Source: Actinomycetes bacterium (GTDB taxonomy: Bacteria > Actinomycetota > Acidimicrobiia > Acidimicrobiales > Palsa-688). From it: a stretch of DNA of 7,460 nucleotides. Of this stretch, positions 1 to 6,092 are shown piece after piece. Below the pieces are notes generated by a model. That model ran no database searches. It saw nothing but the letters and a program-made list of their open reading frames with translations, and was not told where the DNA came from. The DNA lies in assembly GCA_021796905.1 (NCBI GenBank), contig JAKABK010000078.1:1-7460 (forward strand), given 5' to 3'. Every line of letters begins with the position of its first letter. The stretch's first letter is position 1. The position numbers and the translations under genes are program-made.

Positions 1-2
1 AC

Positions 3-446
3 TCGGTCGCCGATACCGAGATGGGCCCGGCCTACTGGATCTCCATGGGGGCGACCGCTATCAGCGTGCGGGCGGCCGCCGGGATCCTCGACCTCCACAG
101 CCGAGCGGCCGGCGCCCTGGTCTCGACGATGCACCCCTTCACCCTCGGACTGTCGGTGGTGCTGTGGTCCTTCGGGACGTGGTGGATCCCGCTGCTGGTG
201 CTGTTCAGGATCTGGCGATACCTGGTCCGCAGGTGCTCGCGGGAGCACGAACCGCGTCTGTGGAACGTGGTGTTCCCCCGCGGGATGTACACCGTGGCCA
301 CTTACGGCCTCGGCCAGGTTCGGGGCCTCGACTTCATGTCCGCGGTCTCGTCACTCGGAGGTCTGGGTGGGTCTCGCCGCCTGGGTGGCGGTGCTCGCTC
401 TCATGCTCGCCGCCGCAGCCCGGGCCCTGCGCCGCCCGTCGCCTGA
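3..446 (+). CDS. TDT/SLAC1-family transporter (tellurite resistance/C4-dicarboxylate type), 5'-truncated, apparent 3' frameshift
   Basis: This is the C-terminal part of an integral membrane transporter; its start lies outside the window. The frame is open from base 3. The segment MGPAYWISMGATAISV, the hydrophobic stretch around FGTWWIPLLVLF and the later VFPRGMYTVATYGLGQ are hallmarks of the tellurite-resistance/dicarboxylate transporter (PF03595-like) family, whose members move small anions across the cytoplasmic membrane. After GLDFMSAVS the annotated frame turns into a Gly/Arg/Pro-rich tail ending at the TGA at 444-446. The frame one base further on (codons from 355) reads SEVWVGLAAWVAVLALML, a good final membrane helix, and runs to the TAG at 478-480. 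I infer a one-base insertion or two-base deletion near 345-356, either a real lesion or a sequence error. The family call is firm; the substrate is unknown. The gene converges on the enoyl-CoA hydratase gene and is unlikely to belong to its pathway. Confidence 0.8.
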   Translation, partial: SVADTEMGPAYWISMGATAISVRAAAGILDLHSRAAGALVSTMHPFTLGLSVVLWSFGTWWIPLLVLFRIWRYLVRRCSREHEPRLWNVVFPRGMYTVATYGLGQVRGLDFMSAVSSLGGLGGSRRLGGGARSHARRRSPGPAPPVA

Positions 447-455
447 CCCGCCGGG

Positions 456-1271
456 TCAGCCTCCGAGGCTCTCGCCGTAGCGGGCGTCCCTCCAAGCGAG
501 CGCGGCGCGCAATCCCCTGTCGCGGGCGATCCGGTAGAGCTCCTGCTTCTCGGGGGACTCTGCCGAGTTGAGTATCGCCGACAGGTCGAGGTTGGCTCCG
601 ACCGCCTGGCGCAACCCCATCGCCTCGAACGCCCGGGTGAGGGCGAGCTTGGTGAGCTTCAGGGTCGCCAGAGGGGCGAGCGCGATCTTACCGGCGAGGT
701 CCCCGGCGACCCGCTCGAGGTCCTCGGGCGCCACGACCCGGTTGACGAGCCCCAGGTCCTCGGCGGTGGCCGCGTCGACCACGTCACCGGTGTAGAGCAG
801 CTCGAAGGTCTTCTTCTGACCGAGGACGAACGGCATGAGCAGGGTGACCGGACCGGAGCCGTAACGGATCTCCGGCTCCCCGAAACGCGCATCGTCGGAG
901 GCGACCACCAGGTCGCAGGCCATCGCCAGCTCGCATCCTCCCGCGAGGCAGTGGCCGCGCACCGCCGCGATCGTCGGTTTCGCCAGACCCCACAGCTTCA
1001 TGGTGACCTCCACGTCGGCGGAAAGGGTGCGGTGCCAGGCGTCGGCTCCGATGCTGCCGGTCTCGGCTTCCTCGGCCATGTCGTAGCCGGCACAGAACGC
1101 CCGACCCTCGGCGCGCAGGAGCACCACCTTCACCTCGTCGTCGCAAGCCGCCCGGTCGAGAGCCGACGACAGCTCCGCGACCAGTTCGGCGTTCAACGCG
1201 TTGAGCTTCTCGGGTCGCTGCAGGCTCACCCGGGCGACAGCGCCGGAGCGTTCGTATCCCACGAGCGTCAT
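456..1271 (-). CDS. Enoyl-CoA hydratase/isomerase (crotonase) family protein
   Basis: This 271-residue crotonase-fold enzyme is predicted to add water across the double bond of a 2-enoyl-CoA, or to do a related isomerase or lyase reaction, in the cytoplasm. The N-terminus has the family pattern (LQRPEKLNALN, 17-27). The first oxyanion-hole segment is FCAGYD (59-64) and the second is LAGGCELAMACD (109-120). Glu114 and Glu134 are 20 residues apart, as are the two catalytic glutamates of rat mitochondrial hydratase, so hydratase chemistry is plausible. The usual G-rich segment after the second Glu is replaced by RYGSGPVTLLMPF. The ATG at 1271 is chosen because AGGAGGAGG at 1281-1289 sits 9 nt upstream and because it forms an ATGA overlap with the acyl-CoA synthetase stop. 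A longer in-frame opening to 2129 is non-coding shadow. It is the last gene of the operon; acyl specificity is unknown. Confidence 0.9.
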   Translation of the reverse strand: MTLVGYERSGAVARVSLQRPEKLNALNAELVAELSSALDRAACDDEVKVVLLRAEGRAFCAGYDMAEEAETGSIGADAWHRTLSADVEVTMKLWGLAKPTIAAVRGHCLAGGCELAMACDLVVASDDARFGEPEIRYGSGPVTLLMPFVLGQKKTFELLYTGDVVDAATAEDLGLVNRVVAPEDLERVAGDLAGKIALAPLATLKLTKLALTRAFEAMGLRQAVGANLDLSAILNSAESPEKQELYRIARDRGLRAALAWRDARYGESLGG

Positions 1272-3307
1272 TCCGGGGTTCCTCCTCCTGTTTGGGGTCC
1301 GAACACCACCAGGGCGTCGACGGCGAGAGGCGAGTCGATCCCTACGATGATCGGGTTGATGTCCACGGCATCGACCGTCGGGTGCTCGACGGCCAGTCGC
1401 GACAAGGCGTCGAGCGCCGTGGCTACTGCATCGACCCCGTCCGGGTCGCCGCCGAGACCCGGCACCGAGGACGCCATCTGGAGGGCCTCGGCCGGGGCGA
1501 GTGGGGCCATGCGGTTGGTGGCGAGAGCGCCCGCAGCCTCCGCCAGACGTCCCCCGAGCCCGACGGAGAGCACCGGGCCGAAGTCCGGGTCGCGCCGCAT
1601 CCCGCAGAGCACCTCGATCCCGGCGGGCACTTGCTGGGCGACGAGCACCGGGGCGCCGAGCAGCGAAGCGGCGTCGGCTGCTCCCTGCGGCGAGCCCACC
1701 CCGACGATCACTCCACCGAGGCGGCTCTTGTGGGCCGGCCCGTCGAGCTTGACCACGACGGGGACACCCAGGTCGGCGGCAGCGGCCGCAGCCTCCTCGG
1801 GACCGGTCGCCCGCCTCGTCGGGGCGAAACGCACCCCGTAGCGGGCGAGCAGCTGCGAGGATTCCCACTCCGACAGCGCCCCGGTCCGCGTCAGGTCCGA
1901 TATGTCGAGCGCTCCCGCCGGCGGCGGGGGCGGTACCCGCGGCGACCACCCGGCGGCGGCGGCCAACGCCCGGGCGGCGGCACCGACGCCGCGCAGCACC
2001 GCCACGTCCCCGCCGCGGGCCAGTTCCACCAAGAAGTCGTCGGCATCGGTGACGGTGGTGGATATCAGCACCGGGAAGACCTCGGGGCCGGCCGAAGCGG
2101 CGAGCGCCTCCACCACCACCGCGCACCACGCCCGGTCGACCGGGCTACGGAACCGGGTCAGCTCGACCAGTCCGACGAGGATGTCGCCGGCTCCGCTCCC
2201 GCCGAGCAGCTCGAGGGCCCTCGGGAACACCTTGCCGGCGTCGTCGATCGCCCAGGCGTCGAGCGGGTTGGAAGGCCGCGAGAAATTCGGGAACTCGTCT
2301 CTCAGACGGTCCGAGGTCGCCTGCGGCAGGTCGGCGAGCTCCAGACCGGCGGCGTCGACGTGGTCGGCGAGGAGGCCGGCTTCACCACCCGACTCCGACA
2401 CCGCGACCACCCGCGCTCCCCTCGGACGTCGTGAACGTCCGAGGACCTCCAGGTGCTCCACCAACTCGGTCACGTCGTCGACCTCGATCACCCCATGGGC
2501 GCGCAGGAACGCGCTGAAGGCTGCCGACGAGCCCACCACCGCCCCCGTGTGAGTCAGGGCGGCCGCGGCCGCCGCCGGGGATCTGCCCACCTTCACGCAC
2601 ACCACCGGTTTGGAGGCCTCTGCAGCGCGCACCAGCCCCGCAGCGAAAGCGCCGGGACGGCGCACCGCCTCGAGGAACAGCCCGACGGCCCCGGTCCGTT
2701 CGTCGGAGGCGAGGTGGGCGAGCAGGTCCGCAGCGTCCCGGCTGACCTCGCTCCCCGAGGAGACCACGACCCCGAACCCGACCCGCCGGCCGATGGTCGC
2801 GAGAGCCTCTGCCACCGATCCCGACTGGCTCACCACCGCGACCCGACCCGGCTCGAAGGTCGGGGCCGGAGTACCCAGCCACGGTGACGGTCCCCCGGGC
2901 CTGGCGTATCCCATGCAGTTCACGCCGAGCAGCGGCACGTCGCGCTCCTCGGCGAGGGCCGCCAACCGTCTGGCGACGGCCGGCCCTGCCGGGCCGGCCT
3001 CCGCTCCGAGGCCGGGGACCACCAACCCTCCGACCCCTGCGTCGAGCGCTTCGGCTGCAGCGGCCTCCACCGTCGCCGCCCCGACCAGCAGCATCGCGAC
3101 GTCCGGGACCTCGGGGAGCGCGGCTACCGACGGGTAGCAGCGCCGCCCACCGACCTCGTCTCGGCGTGGGTTGACCAGCCAGGCCGTCACGTCTCTGGTC
3201 GCGGTGGACACCACGTCCAAGCGTCGCTCGGACGCCCCGACCAACACCAGCGAGGACGGCTCCAGCAGGCACCCGAGAGGCCGGAGGGCGTCGCGGTCGC
3301 GTCTCAC
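1268..3307 (-). CDS. NDP-forming acyl-CoA synthetase (acetate--CoA ligase-type, fused alpha-beta)
   Basis: This 679-residue protein has the fused ADP-forming acyl-CoA synthetase layout: an N-terminal CoA-binding Rossmann domain (about 8-135, with VLVGASERR), succinyl-CoA-ligase-like flavodoxin domains (about 150-450, with VVSQSG at 158-163), a proline-rich linker (459-463), and a C-terminal ATP-grasp domain (about 470-679). The phosphorylated histidine of the family fits His253 in LTHTG. ATP-grasp landmarks are VVVK (517-520), HKSRLGGV (526-533), DFGPVLSVGLGG (575-586) and DINP (649-652). The reaction is acid + CoA + ATP = acyl-CoA + ADP + Pi, reversible in characterised members, so it can also make ATP. 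The start is GTG at 3307 with a GTGA overlap to the dehydrogenase stop. No good Shine-Dalgarno precedes it, so translational coupling is likely. The carboxylate substrate cannot be read from the sequence. Protein acetyltransferases share the core, but no GNAT domain is present. Confidence 0.9.
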   Translation of the reverse strand: MRRDRDALRPLGCLLEPSSLVLVGASERRLDVVSTATRDVTAWLVNPRRDEVGGRRCYPSVAALPEVPDVAMLLVGAATVEAAAAEALDAGVGGLVVPGLGAEAGPAGPAVARRLAALAEERDVPLLGVNCMGYARPGGPSPWLGTPAPTFEPGRVAVVSQSGSVAEALATIGRRVGFGVVVSSGSEVSRDAADLLAHLASDERTGAVGLFLEAVRRPGAFAAGLVRAAEASKPVVCVKVGRSPAAAAAALTHTGAVVGSSAAFSAFLRAHGVIEVDDVTELVEHLEVLGRSRRPRGARVVAVSESGGEAGLLADHVDAAGLELADLPQATSDRLRDEFPNFSRPSNPLDAWAIDDAGKVFPRALELLGGSGAGDILVGLVELTRFRSPVDRAWCAVVVEALAASAGPEVFPVLISTTVTDADDFLVELARGGDVAVLRGVGAAARALAAAAGWSPRVPPPPPAGALDISDLTRTGALSEWESSQLLARYGVRFAPTRRATGPEEAAAAAADLGVPVVVKLDGPAHKSRLGGVIVGVGSPQGAADAASLLGAPVLVAQQVPAGIEVLCGMRRDPDFGPVLSVGLGGRLAEAAGALATNRMAPLAPAEALQMASSVPGLGGDPDGVDAVATALDALSRLAVEHPTVDAVDINPIIVGIDSPLAVDALVVFGPQTGGGTPE
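1281..1289 (-). promoter_or_regulatory. Strong Shine-Dalgarno of the enoyl-CoA hydratase gene
   Basis: On the minus strand this reads AGGAGGAGG, followed by a 9-nt spacer and the ATG at 1271. It lies inside the 3' end of the acyl-CoA synthetase gene and fixes the hydratase start. It is the strongest ribosome binding site in the operon, so this cistron may be initiated independently as well as by coupling. Confidence 0.8.
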
Positions 3308-4341
3308 GGCGTCACGCCGGGCCGGGATGGTGCGCCGTCCGTAGCGGTCACGTCACCATCGAGCAGCGAAGCCGGGAAGCCCTCGGCGCGTAGGCTCACC
3401 CCGACCTCGTCCTCGAGGAGTTGGACCACACGAGGTGACCAGGCGCCGCCACCGTAGCGCTCCTTGGCCCGCCGGAAGAGCCCTTCGACGAGCGGCGCCA
3501 GTTGGACCGGCACCCCCAGCTCAGACGCCATGCCCCGCGCGAAGCCGAGGTCCTTCAAGGCCAAGTCGACGGTGAAGCCGATGTCGTAGCTGCCCGAGAG
3601 GATCACCTGGGATTCGGTCTCGTGGACGAAGCTGTTGCCCGAGCTGAACCGGATCGCGTCGAAGGCCTTGTTCAGGTCGATTCCCGATGAGGCTGCGAGG
3701 GTCAGCGCCTCCCCCACCGCGACCAGGTGGATGAAGGCGAGCATGTTGGTGATCACCTTCATCCTCGACGCCTGGCCGAGCGCGCCGAGGTACATAACCC
3801 GGGATCCGATCCGCTCGAGCAGCGGCAGGTGGGCGGCGAAGACCGATTCTTCACCGCCGACGAGCACCGTCAGCTCGCCGCGTGCCGCCTTGTGGACGCC
3901 GCCGGTGACCGGTGCCTCGAGGGTCGAGACCCCGAGCTCACCGGCCCGGGTGCTCAGGGAGCGGAGCACGGCGACGTCGTTGGTGGTGATGTCTACCCAG
4001 CAAGCCCCCCGGCGGAGGCTCTCGAGGACCCCTCCTGGCGCTCCCACGACCGCTTCGACGACGTCGGGTCGGGGCAGACAGGTCATCACGACGTCGGCTC
4101 CGCGTGACGCGCCAGCGGGGCTCGGCGCCCAGCTGGCGCCCGCCGCTATCGAGCTGGCCGCCGCGTCCTCGGAGCTGTCGTGCACCGCCACGTCCGCTCC
4201 GGCTCCGACCAGTCGACCGACGATCTTCGACCCGAGCTGGCCGGTGCCGATGAAACCCACCCGCCATCCAGACAGGTCCGGGACCGTCGACTTCCCGCCG
4301 TCACCCTGACCATCTGTGCTGCTCTGTCCACCAGTTGTCAC
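3304..4341 (-). CDS. NAD(P)-dependent beta-hydroxyacid dehydrogenase (3-hydroxyisobutyrate dehydrogenase-like)
   Basis: This 345-residue enzyme (numbered from the GTG at 4341) should oxidise a beta-hydroxyacid to the aldehyde acid, or reduce the semialdehyde. The Rossmann motif is VGFIGTGQLG, with glycines at 32, 34 and 37. Strand 2 ends VHD with Asp55, which favours NAD over NADP (inference). The substrate motif is EAPVTGG (142-148), with Thr where many relatives have Ser. The catalytic lysine fits Lys195 in QASRMKVITNM, aligned to the pattern in which human GLYR1 has lost it, so this protein looks active. The C-terminal helical domain has ALKDLGFA. I prefer the GTG at 4341 over the ATG at 4350: GGAGGT (4351-4356) abuts the ATG but lies 9 nt before the GTG, and the GTG gives a GTGA overlap with the upstream stop. 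About 24 polar residues precede the Rossmann fold. Tartronate semialdehyde reductase or another family member is possible. Confidence 0.88.
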   Translation of the reverse strand: MTTGGQSSTDGQGDGGKSTVPDLSGWRVGFIGTGQLGSKIVGRLVGAGADVAVHDSSEDAAASSIAAGASWAPSPAGASRGADVVMTCLPRPDVVEAVVGAPGGVLESLRRGACWVDITTNDVAVLRSLSTRAGELGVSTLEAPVTGGVHKAARGELTVLVGGEESVFAAHLPLLERIGSRVMYLGALGQASRMKVITNMLAFIHLVAVGEALTLAASSGIDLNKAFDAIRFSSGNSFVHETESQVILSGSYDIGFTVDLALKDLGFARGMASELGVPVQLAPLVEGLFRRAKERYGGGAWSPRVVQLLEDEVGVSLRAEGFPASLLDGDVTATDGAPSRPGVTP

Positions 4342-5963
4342 TGCTTCCATACCTCCGAGAAGTCGTAGTTGCCCAGCGAGACCCCCACCTTCGACGGAAC
4401 CAGTCCGTAGACAGCCGCCCCGTGACCGTCGATCACCGGAGGAAAATAGGGAATGATGTAACCACCCTGGTCGTAGTCGATGAGTTGCATCTCGTGGACG
4501 ATATCGCTACGCCTGGAGCGGTCCACGGTCCTAAGGGCCTCTTGGTACAGACCGCTGTAACGCGGATCGTCGAAGTGGCACTCGTTGAACGGCGACGTGG
4601 GCAGAGTGGCATCGCTCACCTGAGGCAGGTAGAGAGCGTAGTACCAGTAGTCCTGGGCGAACGGCCACTTCAGGTAGTTCGGGCCGTAGAACTCGGTGAC
4701 GTTCACCTCGTCGAGCCCCACCTTCACACCGGCGGCGGCGGCCTGCTGGGCGAACACCTGGGCCGCCGAGATCGTCCCCTGTGCCACCGCGGCGGTGACC
4801 AAGGTGACCGAGAGATCCTCGCGTCCCGCCGCCTTCAGCAGCGCCTTGGCCCTGCCGATGTCTTGTTCCCGCTGCGGCAGGGCATGGTCGTAGGACGGGT
4901 CCCAGATCGAGAACAGATCGTTGCCGAGTGTCCCTTTGCCACCGAAGACGGCCTCCATCATCTCGGGCCGGTTCACGATGTAACGCATGGCCTGGCGGAC
5001 ACGGACATCATCGAAAGGCGGACGGTCCAGTCGCATGGTGAACGGTGTCCAACCGCCCCCTGCTGCGATCAACAGCTTCCCGCCGCCATCGGTGACGCTC
5101 TTGGTCGCCGCTACCGACAACAGGTTCACCACGTCGAACTGGCCCGACAGCAGGCCGTTGACCTGGCTCGTCTGGTCGCTCACGTCGTCGAGCACCAGTT
5201 CCGATAGGTACGGCAACCCGCTACGCCAATAGTTCTCGTTTCGGACGAAGACCGACTGCTGGCCGGGGGTGAAGGACTTGTACTTGAAAGGTCCGGTGCC
5301 TACGGGATCCTTCGGGTCGAAATCGACCGGCACGATGTTGCCGTAGCCGACCTGCGCGATCGTCTCTGCGAAGGTCGAGAACGGGACGTGGCAGGGCACC
5401 TGGACAGTCAGGGGATCGAGCTTCTTCATCCCCGGCACGTCGACAGGAGACAGGCCGGCAGCACCCGGCATCGGGTGCTTCGGGTCCACCTCCCGCTCGA
5501 AGCTGAAGATGACATCATCGGCGGTCAGCTCCCGACCGTTGTGGAACGTGACCCCCTTGCGCAGCCGGATGGTCCACAGCGTCGCATCGTGGTTCGGGGT
5601 GATCTCTTCTGCCAGCACGAGCTTCAGCTGGGCTGCGTCATCCATACCGACGAGCGGCTCGAAGAGCGAGTTGATCCGGGCGAAGTCCATGTTGGTCACC
5701 GGGTCCTGACCATCGAGGGTGTCGGAGCTGGACCCGCCGCTGATCCCCCCAGTGAGGGTTCCACCTCTCTTCGGGATGACTGTCGTGCCGTTGGTACGCC
5801 TCGGCGTGCCCGAGCCCATCGAGGACGACCCGCAGGCGGTCAGCAGGCCGCCCAACGCGGGGAGCGCGGCCGCTGCAAGTCCCTTGCCGAGCAGCTCTCG
5901 CCGGCTGAGCGTCGGGCCGCGGCAGACCCCGTGGGCAACCCGTTCGGTCTCGAGTTCTGGCAT
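4338..5963 (-). CDS. ABC-type solute-binding lipoprotein, family 5 (DppA/OppA type), probable Tat substrate
   Basis: This 541-residue extracytoplasmic binding protein would be lipid-anchored on the outer face of the membrane and would deliver a peptide-like or other solute to an ABC permease. The signal has a twin-arginine context (LSRRELLGKG, 19-28), a hydrophobic Ala/Leu/Gly stretch (29-41) and the lipobox LTAC with Cys44. The family 5 hallmarks are FHNGRELTADDVIFSFER (140-157) and PVGTGPFKYKSFTPGQ (220-235), with a full-length C-terminal lobe. The start is ATG at 5963 (GAGGGG at 5971-5976, 7-nt spacer); the in-frame TTG at 5966 fits less well. It is the first gene of the operon and no permease or ATPase gene is nearby, so it either uses a transporter encoded elsewhere or acts in sensing. 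Sampled stretches are less GC-rich than the neighbouring genes. Family 5 members bind peptides, nickel, opines or sugars, so the ligand is open. Confidence 0.9.
   Translation of the reverse strand: MPELETERVAHGVCRGPTLSRRELLGKGLAAAALPALGGLLTACGSSSMGSGTPRRTNGTTVIPKRGGTLTGGISGGSSSDTLDGQDPVTNMDFARINSLFEPLVGMDDAAQLKLVLAEEITPNHDATLWTIRLRKGVTFHNGRELTADDVIFSFEREVDPKHPMPGAAGLSPVDVPGMKKLDPLTVQVPCHVPFSTFAETIAQVGYGNIVPVDFDPKDPVGTGPFKYKSFTPGQQSVFVRNENYWRSGLPYLSELVLDDVSDQTSQVNGLLSGQFDVVNLLSVAATKSVTDGGGKLLIAAGGGWTPFTMRLDRPPFDDVRVRQAMRYIVNRPEMMEAVFGGKGTLGNDLFSIWDPSYDHALPQREQDIGRAKALLKAAGREDLSVTLVTAAVAQGTISAAQVFAQQAAAAGVKVGLDEVNVTEFYGPNYLKWPFAQDYWYYALYLPQVSDATLPTSPFNECHFDDPRYSGLYQEALRTVDRSRRSDIVHEMQLIDYDQGGYIIPYFPPVIDGHGAAVYGLVPSKVGVSLGNYDFSEVWKQ
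4351..4356 (-). promoter_or_regulatory. Shine-Dalgarno that decides the dehydrogenase start
   Basis: The minus strand reads GGAGGT within the last codons of the solute-binding protein gene. It is directly adjacent to the ATG at 4350, which is too close to work, but 9 nt from the GTG at 4341. This supports the GTG start and the GTGA overlap. Confidence 0.65.
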
Positions 5964-5970
5964 CAATGAT

Positions 5971-5976
5971 CCCCTC
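5971..5976 (-). promoter_or_regulatory. Ribosome binding site of the solute-binding protein gene
   Basis: The minus strand reads GAGGGG with a 7-nt spacer to the ATG at 5963. It favours that ATG over the TTG at 5966 (4-nt spacer). Just upstream on the mRNA lies the imperfect repeat ATTGAGATTGAGA, a tandem hexamer. Confidence 0.6.
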
Positions 5977-6002
5977 TCAATCTCAATGGTCCGAGCACGC
6001 TG

Positions 6003-6031
6003 ATATCACTGGTTGCTGGTTGGCGACGCAA
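6003..6031 (-). promoter_or_regulatory. Candidate promoter of the catabolic operon
   Basis: On the minus strand a -35-like TTGCGT (6026-6031) and a -10-like TGATAT (6003-6008) are separated by exactly 17 bp. This would give a leader of roughly 30 nt before the ATG at 5963. The -10 match is poor, because it lacks the A at position 2 of TANNNT, so this is only the best candidate in the gap. The -10 box sits in the perfect palindrome TGATATCA (6001-6008), which could itself be part of an operator. Confidence 0.25.
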
Positions 6032-6035
6032 GGTG

Positions 6036-6051
6036 CGCTCGGCTCCGAGCG
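6036..6051. promoter_or_regulatory. Inverted repeat in the divergent control region (candidate operator)
   Basis: The arms CGCTCGG (6036-6042) and CCGAGCG (6045-6051) are perfect inverted copies with a 2-bp centre. Next to it lies the 8-bp palindrome GGTCGACC (6055-6062). The site lies just upstream of the candidate operon promoter and between the two divergent starts, where IclR-family regulators usually bind. Binding is inference; GC-rich DNA yields such repeats by chance more often than balanced DNA. Confidence 0.35.
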
Positions 6052-6065
6052 GCTGGTCGACCGCC

Positions 6066-6071
6066 TAGTGT
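6066..6071 (+). promoter_or_regulatory. Candidate -10 box of the IclR-type gene (leaderless transcript)
   Basis: The sequence TAGTGT fits the actinobacterial TANNNT -10 pattern and ends 8 bp before the GTG at 6080. Neither candidate start has a Shine-Dalgarno, so a leaderless mRNA beginning at or near that GTG is plausible. I see no clear -35. Confidence is low because one hexamer match is weak evidence. Confidence 0.25.
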
Positions 6072-6092
6072 CGGTCGGAGTGACCGACCGAC
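6070..6092. promoter_or_regulatory. Perfect 9-bp inverted repeat across the IclR-type gene start
   Basis: The arm GTCGGTCGG (6070-6078), spacer AGTGA (6079-6083) and arm CCGACCGAC (6084-6092) form a perfect repeat. It overlaps the end of the candidate -10 box and contains the likely GTG start (6080-6082) in its centre. As DNA it would suit autorepression by a dimeric regulator. As RNA it would fold into a GC-rich hairpin with the start codon in the loop. Which of these applies, if either, cannot be told from the sequence. Confidence 0.45.

Noticed and set aside
458..470. Small hairpin AGCCT/AGGCT between the convergent genes
   Set aside because: The 5-bp stem has a 3-nt loop, lies within the end of the hydratase coding sequence, and has no T-run.
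456..2129. A 557-codon minus-strand opening that includes the hydratase
   Set aside because: Only the part from 1271 has crotonase sequence. The upstream part is an Arg/Gly-rich shadow of the ligase gene, and a strong ribosome binding site marks the ATG at 1271.
951..2434. Long plus-strand openings opposite the hydratase and ligase genes
   Set aside because: They are antisense to genes with clear domains, show no family motifs, and are typical shadows in GC-rich DNA.
4335..5207. A 290-codon plus-strand opening opposite the binding-protein gene
   Set aside because: It is antisense to a well-supported full-length gene and has no recognisable motifs.
5966..6079. ATG at 5966 as the start of the IclR-type gene
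   Set aside because: It would nearly touch the divergent gene start and add about 38 residues unlike the family, leaving no control region.
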